Shown: positions 1-9,924 of the stretch, in pieces
Numbering within the stretch: the first letter of the stretch is position 1
Layout: every line of letters begins with the position of its first letter
Source of the DNA: Trametes villosa
Lineage: Eukaryota > Basidiomycota > Agaricomycetes > Polyporales > Polyporaceae
NCBI GenBank assembly: GCA_002964805.2
Contig: PUDQ02000001.1
Location: forward strand, 4,674,001 to 4,738,000
DNA length: 64,000 nt
Direction of reading: 5' to 3'
Notes under the pieces: model-generated
Databases searched by the model: none
Told to the model about the DNA's origin: nothing
What the model saw: only the letters and a program-made list of their open reading frames with translations
Made by a program: the position numbers and the translations under genes

Positions 1-2069
1 GGGCGGGGCGAGCGGGAGCGCGATGATGCGCATGGAGCGCGTCGCGCTGCGCGCTATCCGGGTTGCGTGCATCGTGCGTTGTGTTATTTACGCGTGTCGT
101 GTCGTGGAGGTTCTAGGCAGAGATGCAGCGGGTCGTAGAGAGGTTAGTGGCAGGAGAGGGAGGAAGGTTCGCGGACGTTGGGAAGGATGGGAGGATGCGC
201 GGCGCGACGGCGCGTCATGCCCCAATCTTCCTCGCGTGGCGCCCACGTGGGCGCACATACCGCACCACAACTCCCAGCGTGCTACTGGTTCTCCTCTCGC
301 CGGCGTCGACGACCATCTCCAGATTTTCATTCCTATCGCCCTATAACACTGCTCGAAGAGAGTTGGAAACGTTAACTGTGCGGTCAAGACATATACGGCA
401 TGGCTGCATCTGAATCAATGGGGCTACCAGCACAATCTTACCGTTGAATTCCGGAGTCCAAAACGTCGTTGCGCTTTCGGCCAAGGATATATCACTTCGT
501 TTGACCCACACACGAGCAAGGAATGGGATTTAACTGCAAGTGCATGGCGTGCAAGCACGAGTGCAACAACCTCTGTAAGATGCGAGTCTCCCACCTCACG
601 CTTTGCCATCCTCTCACTTTCCACCAGGAACCCGCCGACCTATTCATGCGCGAAACTTATGGCTCAGGTTGACCCGGCGAGACCTCGTTCGGAGAGGCTA
701 TGGACACCACTGAAGCGCAACCCGACGCTCTCAGCCCCATGAGGGCTGAGGGCTTCCTCTGTTCTGGCTACTTATGTACCTCTGAACCCAGTTCCCTCCG
801 GCTTCACTGTCAGCACGGGGCCAATATTTGCATGACCGGATATCGCAGGAAGTGCCGAAAAACTTTAGTCCCCCCTAGGCAGACGTCCAATATGTGCAAG
901 AAAAATCCGGAGAATACTGGGAGCGCTGGCCCAAGGTGGGCGTGTCTTTCATTCACTCGCGTGGCTCCCACGTGCGTCGCGCATACATACTCAACCACAA
1001 CTTCAACTTCAAGTTATAGCTCGCTCTTCTCTCTGCTTCCGTCACGAGCAGCAGTTTCGGCCTCTCCTCTTTATGTATCCCCCGCCTTCTCGGAACTGCT
1101 GACCGCCCGCCTGACTGTTTCCAATCCGCGTACCCGCATGGTACCATCGTCGACAGAACAACACTGGTGATGACCACATACCCATAGTAGCCCACTAGCA
1201 CCGGTTCTACGCCGGTCGACAACGGTCGGGCGGTCTCGAGAACGGTATGTGTTGACGTTGGCGCTGCCACAATCTATATTAAGACACACATTCCAGGGAA
1301 TCGAGCGCTATGTCGGGCATGACATGTGGTCGGGCGAACCGGGCATCTCACCTCGTCATCGCTACTAGATGCGAGCGGTGCTCTCGTAGTCGCATGATGC
1401 CGTTCTGAAGCGCCTTTGGCAGTTCGTATGGTCGAGATGCTAGTCGGAGGTCACGATGCGACCGTCCTTCAGTGCAATGTCAAGCGCGCTCTGCTAAAAA
1501 TACCGTAAGTTGTCGCCCATGGGTCTGATGATATATCACTTAATCGCTCACCCAACAGTTCCGACGGGGAGTTGGATGCATAGCGCGGAAGCGCATGTGC
1601 AGCAACGTGCGTGACCGATCCACCTCATCTCATGTGCCCGTGGACGGTACGCTCACATTCTCTAAACGAAGGGGGTCAGTCAACCCCCTATGCTAGCCGC
1701 GTCAAGGTCTCCCGGGTAGTCGCTGCGTGCGGACGCTCACCGAAGCTCGTGTTTACCCGAGGACACCCACTAGCGATGGAAGCATCTTCGAAAGTGCAGC
1801 GCCACGCTCGTATCTTCCATGCTCCCGTACGGGAAGACGGTCGAACGCGGGCATGATGCCGTCCAATCTCTGTGGACCTCATGGATCTCCTGCCCTCCTA
1901 TCATTTCGCGACAACAGACTCCGAGTACCACACATGGCGCATGCCCCTCCGGCAAGGTATAAGAAGGGGCAGATGACGCTCTCTGTCCTCATCAGGACCT
2001 CTCCTGTTCTCCAGCCACCCAGCGCATCTCCTCGGCCACTCTCGAGCCCCCGCGTCAGCCTACTCCAAG
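1..2069. other. Intergenic region, no supported gene
   Basis: I see no gene here. Open frames are short and overlap on both strands without protein-like composition or sensible splice joins. Two segments near 225-300 and 950-1030 look like diverged copies of each other: both carry a CGTGG..CCCACGTG core followed by CATAC and ACCACAACT. The last 150 bases are the promoter of the first protease gene. Confidence 0.6.
1925..2069 (+). promoter_or_regulatory. TATA promoter of aspartic protease 1
   Basis: A TATAAGA box lies at 1958-1964, about 110 bases before the ATG. The stretch before it (ACAGACTCCGAG, then CACATGGCG) recurs with few changes before the second protease, at the same distance from its TATA box. 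A pyrimidine-rich leader follows, as is usual for strongly expressed fungal genes. The core promoter was therefore probably duplicated together with the gene. Confidence 0.7.
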
Positions 2070-3577
2070 ATGTTCTGCAAGACCGCTTTGCTCACCGTCG
2101 CTCTCGCTCTGCACGCCTCTGCGTCGCCTGTGACGCAGGACCGGGGTATTCCCATTGCGCTCAACAAGCGTGGCTCTCTGACCCACGCCGATGGGACGTT
2201 CAACGGCGAGAAGGCTGTTGCTGCCCGCCTGAAGCTCGAGAAGTACGTCTGCATTCCTCCACACGCCAACTAGCTACTCACGCTCATTTCGTACCCCAGC
2301 AAGCACCGGCAGAACCTCATCAACCTGGAGCGCAACCTCGGCAGCGAGAAGTTCCAGGAGCTGTACCCTGGCGTCGAGACGTCTAAGTTCGCGAAGCGCG
2401 CTGGGATCTCCCTGACCGACCAGCAGGACGACCTCGAGTGGACGGGCTCGATCTCGATCGGCAGCCCTGCGCAGACCTTCAACGTCGACTTCGACACGGG
2501 CTCCTCCGACCTCTGGGTCCCCTCCTCCAGCTGCACGAGCTGCAAAGGGCACAAGCAGTACAACCCCTCTCGGTCATCGACCAGCGTGTCCGAGCGCGGC
2601 TCGTTCTCCATCGAGTACGGTGACGGCTCCACTGCGAGTGGTTCTGTGTACACGGATACGGGTAAGATTCGTCGGCCCAACTCGCTTGTGTCATTACTGA
2701 TGTATCGTGCATTCAGTGACCGCCGGCGGCGTGACCGTTCGCAACCAATATCTTTCTGGCGTTACGAAAGAGTCTTCGGAGTTTACGCAAGATCCCGCCG
2801 ACGGCCTTCTTGGCCTTGGCCTTACTGGCCTCTCGCAGCTCGGTCACGTACGCGCATCCCTCTTCTAACGATTGATCTACTAGCTAAATTCGCTTTATCC
2901 AGGATCCCTTCTTCGTCAGCGCCGTGGACCAGGGCACCGTCTCCCAAGGCGTCTTCGGTTTCAAGCTCGCCTCGTCCGGCTCCGAGCTGTACATCGGCGG
3001 GACAAACTCGCGCCTGTACTCCGGCTCGCTCGAGTACCACGCGATCGCGCAGAACAACGGGTTCTGGCAGATCGGCAGCGGACGCGCGCTGCTGAACGGC
3101 AAGGCGGTCGCCACGGGCCTCCAGACGATCATCGACTCCGGCACGACGCTCTTGGGCGCGTCCCAGAACGCGGTCGACGCGTTCTTCGGCAACATCCCCG
3201 GGTCCGGGTTTAACGAGCAGTACCAGTTCTACACCTTCCCGTGCGACTCGCCGCCGCAGGTGTCGTTCAGCTGGGGTGGCAAGACGTGGGCCATCGACGA
3301 GGACGAGTGAGCATTCATCGTGTGCGCTTGGGATGGGCCGGATGCTAACTCGTATGGCAGTTTTAACCTCGGCGAGATCAGCAACAACAACTGTGCGGGT
3401 GCCCTCACCGTCGTCGACCTGAACCAGCCCGATAACGTCTGGCTCCTTGGCGACACGTGAGTATCCTTTCACTCTCGAAAGGTCTCTTGCTCATTTACCC
3501 TGGACAGCTTCATGAAGAACGTCTACACCGCTTTCTCCGTCGACCAGAACGCGGTTGGCTTCGCCGCGCTCGCCTGA
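2070..3577 (+). CDS. Secreted aspartic protease, polyporopepsin-like (paralogue 1)
   Basis: Endopeptidase of family A1 (pepsin fold), expected to be secreted and active at acid pH. Six exons join in phase: 2070-2242, 2300-2661, 2717-2847, 2903-3306, 3361-3456 and 3508-3577, giving 411 residues. The N-terminus has a hydrophobic signal peptide (TALLTVALALHASA), then a propeptide ending near FAKRAG, which looks like a dibasic processing site. The two catalytic aspartates are in DTGSS (Asp123) and DSGTT (Asp300); the flap region carries YGDGS. The C-terminus WLLGDTFMKNVY is typical of the family. The start ATG begins a 10-residue sequence (MFCKTALLTV) nearly matched in the downstream paralogue at 4250, and all intron positions agree between the two. 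Function rests on family motifs; substrate range is not visible. Confidence 0.95.
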
Positions 3578-4249
3578 TGTGGGGACGCCGCAAGTGAACG
3601 AGCATGTACGATTTCAAAGACGGCTGTCGTCGGCGAACGCAGTGTACGATTCTCCGCGCTGTGCCAAGTGAGCTGTGTGCACTTGGCTTTCGTCGTCATG
3701 TTCCTGTTCAATCCAATTTTGCTGTTGTATAGTAAAACTTGATGGATCGACGCTCGTGAGTCTGATGTACAGCCCTTCCGTCGATCTGCCAACAGTTCTG
3801 ACCGGCGACTGTGCATCGCGTAGGAGCGCTAAAGTAGTGTGTAAAGCACATCCACTCTCACTGACGCTCTTCCAGCCCCCGAACAACGCGGAACTAAGCC
3901 TTCGGTCCCTTCGTCAAACTGCGCAAGAGCCGCGGCCTGTATATGGTCATGGACGATGCTCAGCCTGTGTCATGGGCGTCTTCGCACTGCAGTGCCACGG
4001 TCGCAGCTTGCCGAACTACTGGCACTCAAAGCTCGGGTCTGACACGGCCATTGCGCCGTCCAACCTCCCTGCACCTATCACACCTCGACAACGGACTCAG
4101 AGCGACGCACATGGCGGACAGGGCGCCGCGGAAGTATAAGAGAGGCGGGGCGGCGCTGTCGAACGGCATCACCACTTCGTTTCCCTTTCTCTCTCTTTCT
4201 CCCTTTTCATCCGAGCCTGAGCCCGCTTCAGCGACAGCACTAATTCAAG
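3578..4249. promoter_or_regulatory. Spacer and TATA promoter of aspartic protease 2
   Basis: This 672-base spacer separates the tandem proteases. Its right end holds a promoter: ACGGACTCAGAG, CACATGGCG and a TATAAG box at 4135-4140, about 110 bases before the ATG and matching the layout upstream of paralogue 1. A CT-rich leader follows. I see no other gene in it. Confidence 0.7.
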
Positions 4250-5760
4250 ATGTTCTGCAAGACCGCTTTGATCGCCGTCGCTCTCGCCGCGCTCGCGGGT
4301 GCCACGCCCACCGCGCAGGACCAGGGCCTCCCCATCGCGCTCAGCAAGCGCGGCTCGCTGACCCGTGCTGATGGCAAGTTCGATGCGGAGAAGGCCGTCG
4401 CTGCCCGCATCCAGCTTCAGGGGTCAGTCCACGTTTAACCCATATAGTTGCGAGTTCTCATTCGTTTTCTGAGTTTTAGCAAGCACCAGAGCAACCTGAT
4501 CAACTTGGAGCGCAAGGTCGGCAGCGCGAAGTTCCAGGAGCTCTACCCCGGCGTCGACACGTCCAAGTTAACGAAGCGCGCGGGCCTCCCCCTCGTCAAC
4601 CAGCTGCAGGGCACGCAGTGGACGGGCGCGGTCTCGATCGGCAGCCCGGCGCAGACGTTCGACATTGACTTCGACACTGGCTCGGCCGACCTCTGGATCC
4701 CCTCGACTGCCTGCACGAACTGCGACGGCCACAAGCAGTACGACCCGTCCAAGTCGTCGACGAGCAAGGCGCAGCCTGGCTCGTTCTCCATCCTTTACGC
4801 TGATGGCTCCACCACCAACGGCACGGTCTTCACCGACACCGGTAAGTTCCTCCTGTCGTTGTGTACGTTTGTACCATTGCTGACGCGAATGCACTGATAG
4901 TCACCACTGGCGGTGTTACCGTCAAGAACCAGTTCCTCGCCGGCGTCACCTCCGAGTCCGCCGAGTTTGGGCAGCTCCCCTCCGACGGTCTCCTCGGTCT
5001 CGGGCTCACTCCCATCGCGCAGCTGGACCAGGTATGCTGATCTCCGTCCTCTCCCCTGGACTATCTCTCAACGGTACTCGCAGGACCCCTTCTTCATCAC
5101 CGCCATCAACCAGAAGGCCGTCAAGCAGGGCGTCTTCGCATTCAAGCTCGGCGACACCGGCTCCGAGCTCTTCATCGGCGGGACGAACCCGCGCTTCTAC
5201 ACCGGCGCGTTCGAGTACCACAAGGTCGTGACGGAGAACGGGCTCTGGCAGATCGGCGGCGGGAGCGCGATCCTCAACGGCAAGACCGTCGCGTCGGACA
5301 TCCAGACGATCGTCGACTCGGGCACGTCGCTGCTCGCGGCCGCCGATGACGCGGTCCAGGCGTTCTACGCCAACATCCCCGGCTCTGGGTTCAACGCGGA
5401 CTTTGGGTACCACACGTTCCCGTGCAACACGAGCGTGCAGGTGTCGTTCAACTGGGGCGGCAAGACGTGGAAGATCCCCGCGGAGGAGTGAGTGCACCAT
5501 GCTTGCGGGAAGGAGTGTTATGCTGACTTCGCGCGACAGCTTCAACCTTGGCGAGCTCAGCGACAACGAGTGCGCGGGTGCTCTCGTATCTGTTGATCTC
5601 CGCCAGCCCAGCAGCGTCTGGCTCCTCGGCGACGCGTTAGTACTCCTGCACTTTATCACGACTGCTTGCTGACAGATCTTGGTGCAGGTTCATGAAGAAC
5701 GTGTACAGCGCGTTCTCTGTCGACAAGAACTCGGTCGGCTTTGCTGCTCTTCGCGCTTAA
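4250..5760 (+). CDS. Secreted aspartic protease, polyporopepsin-like (paralogue 2)
   Basis: Second family A1 endopeptidase, 412 residues from exons 4250-4422, 4480-4841, 4901-5031, 5084-5487, 5540-5635 and 5688-5760. The first five exons have exactly the same lengths as in paralogue 1, so the pair is a recent tandem duplication. It has a signal peptide (TALIAVALAALAGA), a propeptide with LTKRAG near its end, and catalytic Asp123 in DTGSA and Asp300 in DSGTS. The first motif has Ala instead of the second Ser found in paralogue 1, a known family variation. The flap carries YADGS where paralogue 1 has YGDGS, so substrate preference may differ. The C-terminus WLLGDAFMKNVY is intact. No frame damage is visible. 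Confidence 0.95.
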
Positions 5761-6202
5761 AATGGGGCCTTTTGCCTACAGGATTGAACGGAATGGTCGA
5801 TGCCTTATTGTTACTGATCAGTATAGGCAGCGTAGTTGTACTTCGCTGTTGCTGTATTCCTCTCGTTTGTCAACCATGGTACTCCTGGTTGACTTGCCAC
5901 GACCACTCTTTATCGAGTAGCTTTACCCCTCTACCAACTTACATATACTACTATTAAATATACCGAGTCTTTACGCCATACCTCAATATGCTCTTGCCCG
6001 ACTTAGAGAATATGGCTGCCGCGCCTCAATCACGTCGCTTGCCATATACAGCGGCACACCAATATAGACGCTGGTGCGGCGGCGCGTCGAGCAGCGCGCG
6101 TGTCCTTGTCCTCTCGCTCTCGCCACCCACCGTCGAGCTCTCCCGCCTATCTGGACAACCACTTCGCAAGCGACCGCTGTAACGACCCATTCACACATCA
6201 CG
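5761..6202. other. Intergenic region
   Basis: Contains the 3' flank of protease 2, AT-rich around 5930-5990 (TATACTACTATTAAATATACC), then the upstream region of the small gene at 6203. I see no further gene. Confidence 0.5.
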
Positions 6203-6653
6203 ATGGACAGAGCATCCTCCTCCGACTCGTCCTCCGACTCGCCGCCCCACATCACCGGCACTGATGACGACCTCATCCTGGAGACCGTGCCCGATGCGTT
6301 CATCGCCTCGGGCTTCAAGGACACCTTCACCGCGCACATGAAGCGCGGCCCTCCTGGACGGCACATTCAGTATGGCGGCGGGGAGGGCGCGCGCGAGTCG
6401 AAGGCGCGCCGCAAGGAAACCCGCGGCGGGCCCGGCTCGGGGAGCCTCTGGGACGCGATGGGTACGGGGTCGCACCCCCAGGTGAGGCAGAAGGACGAGC
6501 TTGTGGATCAGGCGCTTGCCGAGCAGCTCAGGAACCGTGAGTGTTGGTTTTGTTGGGGAGCAGCTGGTGCTCACTGTCTCGGTCACGCCACCAGAGTTTG
6601 GAGACCCCTTTGACGACTCCGTTTTGAAGAAGTCGGCGGGATCGGAGGCGTAG
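6203..6653 (+). CDS. Small hypothetical hydrophilic protein
   Basis: Two exons, 6203-6536 and 6595-6653, joined at a clean GTGAGT..CCAG intron, give 130 residues. The protein opens with a Ser/Asp-rich stretch (SSSDSSSDSP). A short ordered-looking part follows (DLILETVPDAFIASGFKDTF), then a basic Gly/Arg-rich segment. It ends in FGDPFDDSVLKKSA. No signal peptide or membrane segment is visible. I do not recognise the family. The exon join restores an acidic conserved-looking tail, which supports it being a real gene. Confidence 0.6.
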
Positions 6654-7518
6654 ATGAGCGCCCCTTTCTATCGTTTAAGTCAGGTGCGTACTTTGAATGG
6701 GTTACGATATGCAGCTGAGAATAGCGATTGGTGCAGGTATATGTCGTATCAGGATTTCGTCGCAGCTTTCGCCACCCAGCATGTAAACCTACTCTCGCGC
6801 ATCGCAACCCGTGTACAATGCATCGCTCTTCCGTCGCTTCTCCACCGTCTGCCGACACTGATTTCTATTGCTATCCGCCTTGAACCGGCGACAGGGGCTC
6901 CAGCACTTCGCCTGCGTCTCCTTGGCACGCACATCGCCCTAGACTGTACCACGATTCTCACCGCGGGCTCTGAAGAACCCCGCCTATCGTCCTGCGGTTC
7001 CTGGATCTGGGCTCCGGCGGGTCCTGCACCTCGTCTCTGCTGCGTCTGGATCGTCGCCCGCTTCGCGATCGCAAACGGCTGGCTCTACCGCCACGCTGGG
7101 GCGCTGCGGGCAGCCGTGCGGGACGCTTCTATCGCCATCTCTGTCGCCACGCGCTGCGAAGCGGGGCCCCTGACGCGCTCTCGAGTCTCTCTGGCGGTCT
7201 TTCTGGGGCCGGGACGACGCTTATACAGCCTGCGGCGCTTCGGGGACGTCAGCGGTTCGCCGCGGGGGCAGGCCCTCCCACCGGCCCCCACGCGCGCAGG
7301 GCTGGAAATAGATGCGCGTATTCGGGGGCGCGTGCGAGGCAGCTGACCGGGGCCGACGATACGCCGCGTATATATACCGAGCGTCTTCGGCGGGCCTCTG
7401 CGACTGCGACGAGACTCTTGCTCGTGTCTAGGCGGCGCGTCGTCATCGGCTGCAGAGCTTCTCTGGGCAGAACGTTCTCTCCCCTCCTTGTGAATTTGAG
7501 ATCGAGTGACCGGCGGCC
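6654..7518. promoter_or_regulatory. Upstream region of the dioxygenase gene, with TATA box
   Basis: A 230-codon plus-strand open frame crosses 6654-7346, but its composition is that of GC-rich noncoding DNA and I reject it as a gene. A TATATATA element at 7369-7376 lies about 145 bases before the ATG at 7519 and is the likely core promoter. Confidence 0.5.
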
Positions 7519-8782
7519 ATGGTGAAGGAGTACGAGCATCTTACGAGTAAGTGCACGTCTTCTTGTCGTTCCTGTCGCGACTCGCGTTCCATGCGCGTCT
7601 GCCCTGGCGAAGACCTGGTCGCGTCGGGGTGGCAATCGTCGGAGGCGACGTGTGCTGCAACGCTAGGGGGATCCTCACCGAAGTCGCTGGCCACGAGCGA
7701 GCTGCACGCTTCCTTGCTCGATGCTGAGTACTGAGTGCTGACCGCTGACCGCTGACAGAGGAGGAGATCGCGTTCTTCATGGAGCACGGGTACCTGATCG
7801 TGAAGCAGGCGTTCTCGCGCGAGAAGGCGGCCGCGTTCACGCGCGACATGTGGACGCGCCTCGGGATGGACCCGGACGACCAGGAGACGTGGCCGCGCGA
7901 CCGCGACCGTATCCACATGCCATACCATTCGCGCGAGCCCGTCGAGACGTTCGCGCCTAGGGTGCGTACTTTTGGCACAGGAAAGGTGATTCGCAAATCT
8001 AAGCGCGCGCGTAGGTCTGGGAGATCATGAAAGAGCTCCTCGGCGGCGAAGAGCGCATCGACGAAGCGAGCAGCTCCTGGGGCGACTCCTTCATCGTGAA
8101 CCTCGGCACGCCCGCGACGGCCGGCGCGCCGCCGCCCGACCCGCGCGGACTGACGAACTGGCACGTCGACGGCGACTTCTTCGTGCACTTCCTCGACTCG
8201 CCCGAGCAGGCGCTCCTCGTCATCCCCCTCTTCTCGGACATCGCGCCCGGCGGCGGCGCGACCTATATCGCGCCGCAGGGCATCGCGCGCGCCGCGCGCT
8301 ACCTCGCCGCGCACCCCGAGGGCGTCCTCGCGGGTGGGCTGGCGTTCTGGCCTGCCGACAGCACGCCGGCGGACCCGGCGTATTACAGCCACCCGGCCGT
8401 CGCGCGCGAGTGTGAGGAGTTCGTGGAGCTCACGGGGGAGGTTGGCGACGTGGTGCTGCTGCACCCGCTCATGCTGCACTCGGCGTCGCCGAACCGGCTG
8501 CGGGTCCCGCGGGTGATCACGAACCCGCCCGTCGCGCTGCGCGCGCCGTTTCGGTTCGCGCGTGAAGACCCGGATGAGTACAGCTTGGTCGAGCTGAAGA
8601 CGCTGAAGGCGCTGGGCGTGGAGAGGTTGGAGTTTAGGCCGACGGGGGAGAGGAGGCGCATCGTGCCTGCGCGCGTGCTCAAGGAGAAGGAGATGATCGC
8701 GGAGGAGAAGCGCAGGCTGGCGGAGGCGCGGGGGAGCGCGGGCGCGGAGGCCAGCGGCGCGCGGCCGATTGCAGTCGCGTAG
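7519..8782 (+). CDS. Phytanoyl-CoA dioxygenase (PhyH) family oxygenase
   Basis: Predicted Fe(II)/2-oxoglutarate-dependent dioxygenase, 332 residues from exons 7519-7546, 7759-7961 and 8015-8782. The first exon is only 28 bases, and the intron after it is 212 bases, longer than usual here. The metal site HxD is in NWHVDGDF (His127, Asp129). The third ligand is His227 or His232 in LLHPLMLHSASPNR, where the Arg after Asn would bind 2-oxoglutarate. The early EYEHLTKEEIAFFMEHGYLIV is the usual PhyH opening. The tail is Lys/Glu/Ala-rich and probably disordered. The substrate cannot be told: fungal members act on varied lipids and secondary metabolites, and no biosynthetic cluster surrounds it. Confidence 0.85.
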
Positions 8783-8937
8783 TGTATGAGAGAGCATGGA
8801 ACGGAACGAGTGGATGATCATGAGGGGCGCGTGCATGCTAATAGTACAGCTGGGTATGGGGTCGCCGACGTATCTACAGAACCGCGCGTGGATAAATACT
8901 GTACAGTTGCACATCCGCTCGTCCGTCCGTCCGTCCC

Positions 8938-9924
8938 TCACGCGAGCCCGGGGACGAACCACCAGGGGACGCGGCGGGCGTAGTCGTCCCACTGCCGGCC
9001 GAACTCCTTGCGGAGCGCGGCGTCCTCCATGCGCGCGCGGCGGACGCCGACGGCGAGCCACCAGGCGTACCAGACGGCGAAGGCGGCCCAGGCCCAGGGG
9101 AGCGCGGTGCTGCGGGCGTCGGGACGCGCGCCGGCGGAGACGCACTCGGCGATCCAGCCGCCGGGGGAGAGGTCGGCGAAGGCGAGGCCGGCGAGGATGA
9201 GGAGGGAGCCGGCGTAGGCGGGGTGGCGGACGCGGGCGTAGGGCCCGGAGGTGACGAGCTGGTGCTTGGGGAGGAGGGCGAGGTCGAAGGTGAAGAAGGG
9301 CCCGAGGGAGCGGTAGCAGGCGAGGCGGAGGAGGGTGCCGGCGGCGACGAGGGCGAGGCCGGAGAGGAAGGGGAGGGTGGGGCGGATGAAGGGCGGGGAG
9401 GCGGTGGTGGACGCGGGGGCGGCGGGGCAGAGGAGGGCGTGGGTGGAGGAGCGGAGGGCGGGGGCGGGGAGGTGGTGGGAGAGGATGAGGAGGATGTCGG
9501 CGAGGGTGCAGAGCCAGACGAGCGGCTGCTGGATCTGGGAACAGGGAACACGCGGGGTTAGCACGGGGGTGTTTGGGTGGCGGTGAACGCTAAGCTACGA
9601 GGAATGAAGGCGAGATGAAAGAACGCGGGATGCGTTCGAATGAACGGCCCCAGAGCGGGCCTCCGGATAGACGTGTACGGACGTGCGCGACAGCCGTGGG
9701 CGCTGCGCGGACGGCCACAAGGAAGCACGGAGGGGCAGGCGCGGGCGGGAGAAGGCGTGCGCGAGGGGAGAGGGACTTGCCTTGAATACGAGGGGCGCGA
9801 TGCGGATCCAGGGCGCCTCGGAGCTGTCGTAGCGGCCCTTTGGGGGTGTTTTGTTGGGCGGGGTGCTCGCTAGCTGGTAGAGGACGGCATGGAGGAGGAC
9901 GAGGGGCGCGCGGACGAGGGACAT
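8938..9924 (-). CDS. Isoprenylcysteine carboxyl methyltransferase (ICMT)-like membrane protein
   Basis: Two exons on the minus strand, 9924-9781 and 9534-8938, give 246 residues. The C-terminal half carries the ICMT/PEMT S-adenosylmethionine signature: SGPYARVRHPAYAG (from residue 144) and the tail RMEDAALRKEFGRQWDDY ARRVP. Several hydrophobic segments precede it (LADILLILSHHL, FLSGLALVAAGTLL, SLLILAGLAFA), as expected for an ER membrane enzyme that methylates C-terminal prenylcysteine. The join uses a GC donor (AAG|GCAAGT) and a 246-base intron ending CCCAG; the frame is continuous. A TTATAA at 9992-9997 lies about 70 bases upstream. Polypores carry several ICMT-like paralogues, so this need not be the main STE14 orthologue. 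Confidence 0.8.

Noticed and set aside
6654..7346. 230-codon plus-strand open frame
   Set aside because: Ala/Arg/Leu-rich without order, no ATG context or homology-like motif, and it overlaps similar frames on the other strand; typical of high-GC noncoding DNA.
7541..9145. 534-codon minus-strand open frame opposite the dioxygenase
   Set aside because: Antisense shadow of the PhyH gene: Arg-rich, low complexity, while the plus strand has catalytic motifs and clean introns.
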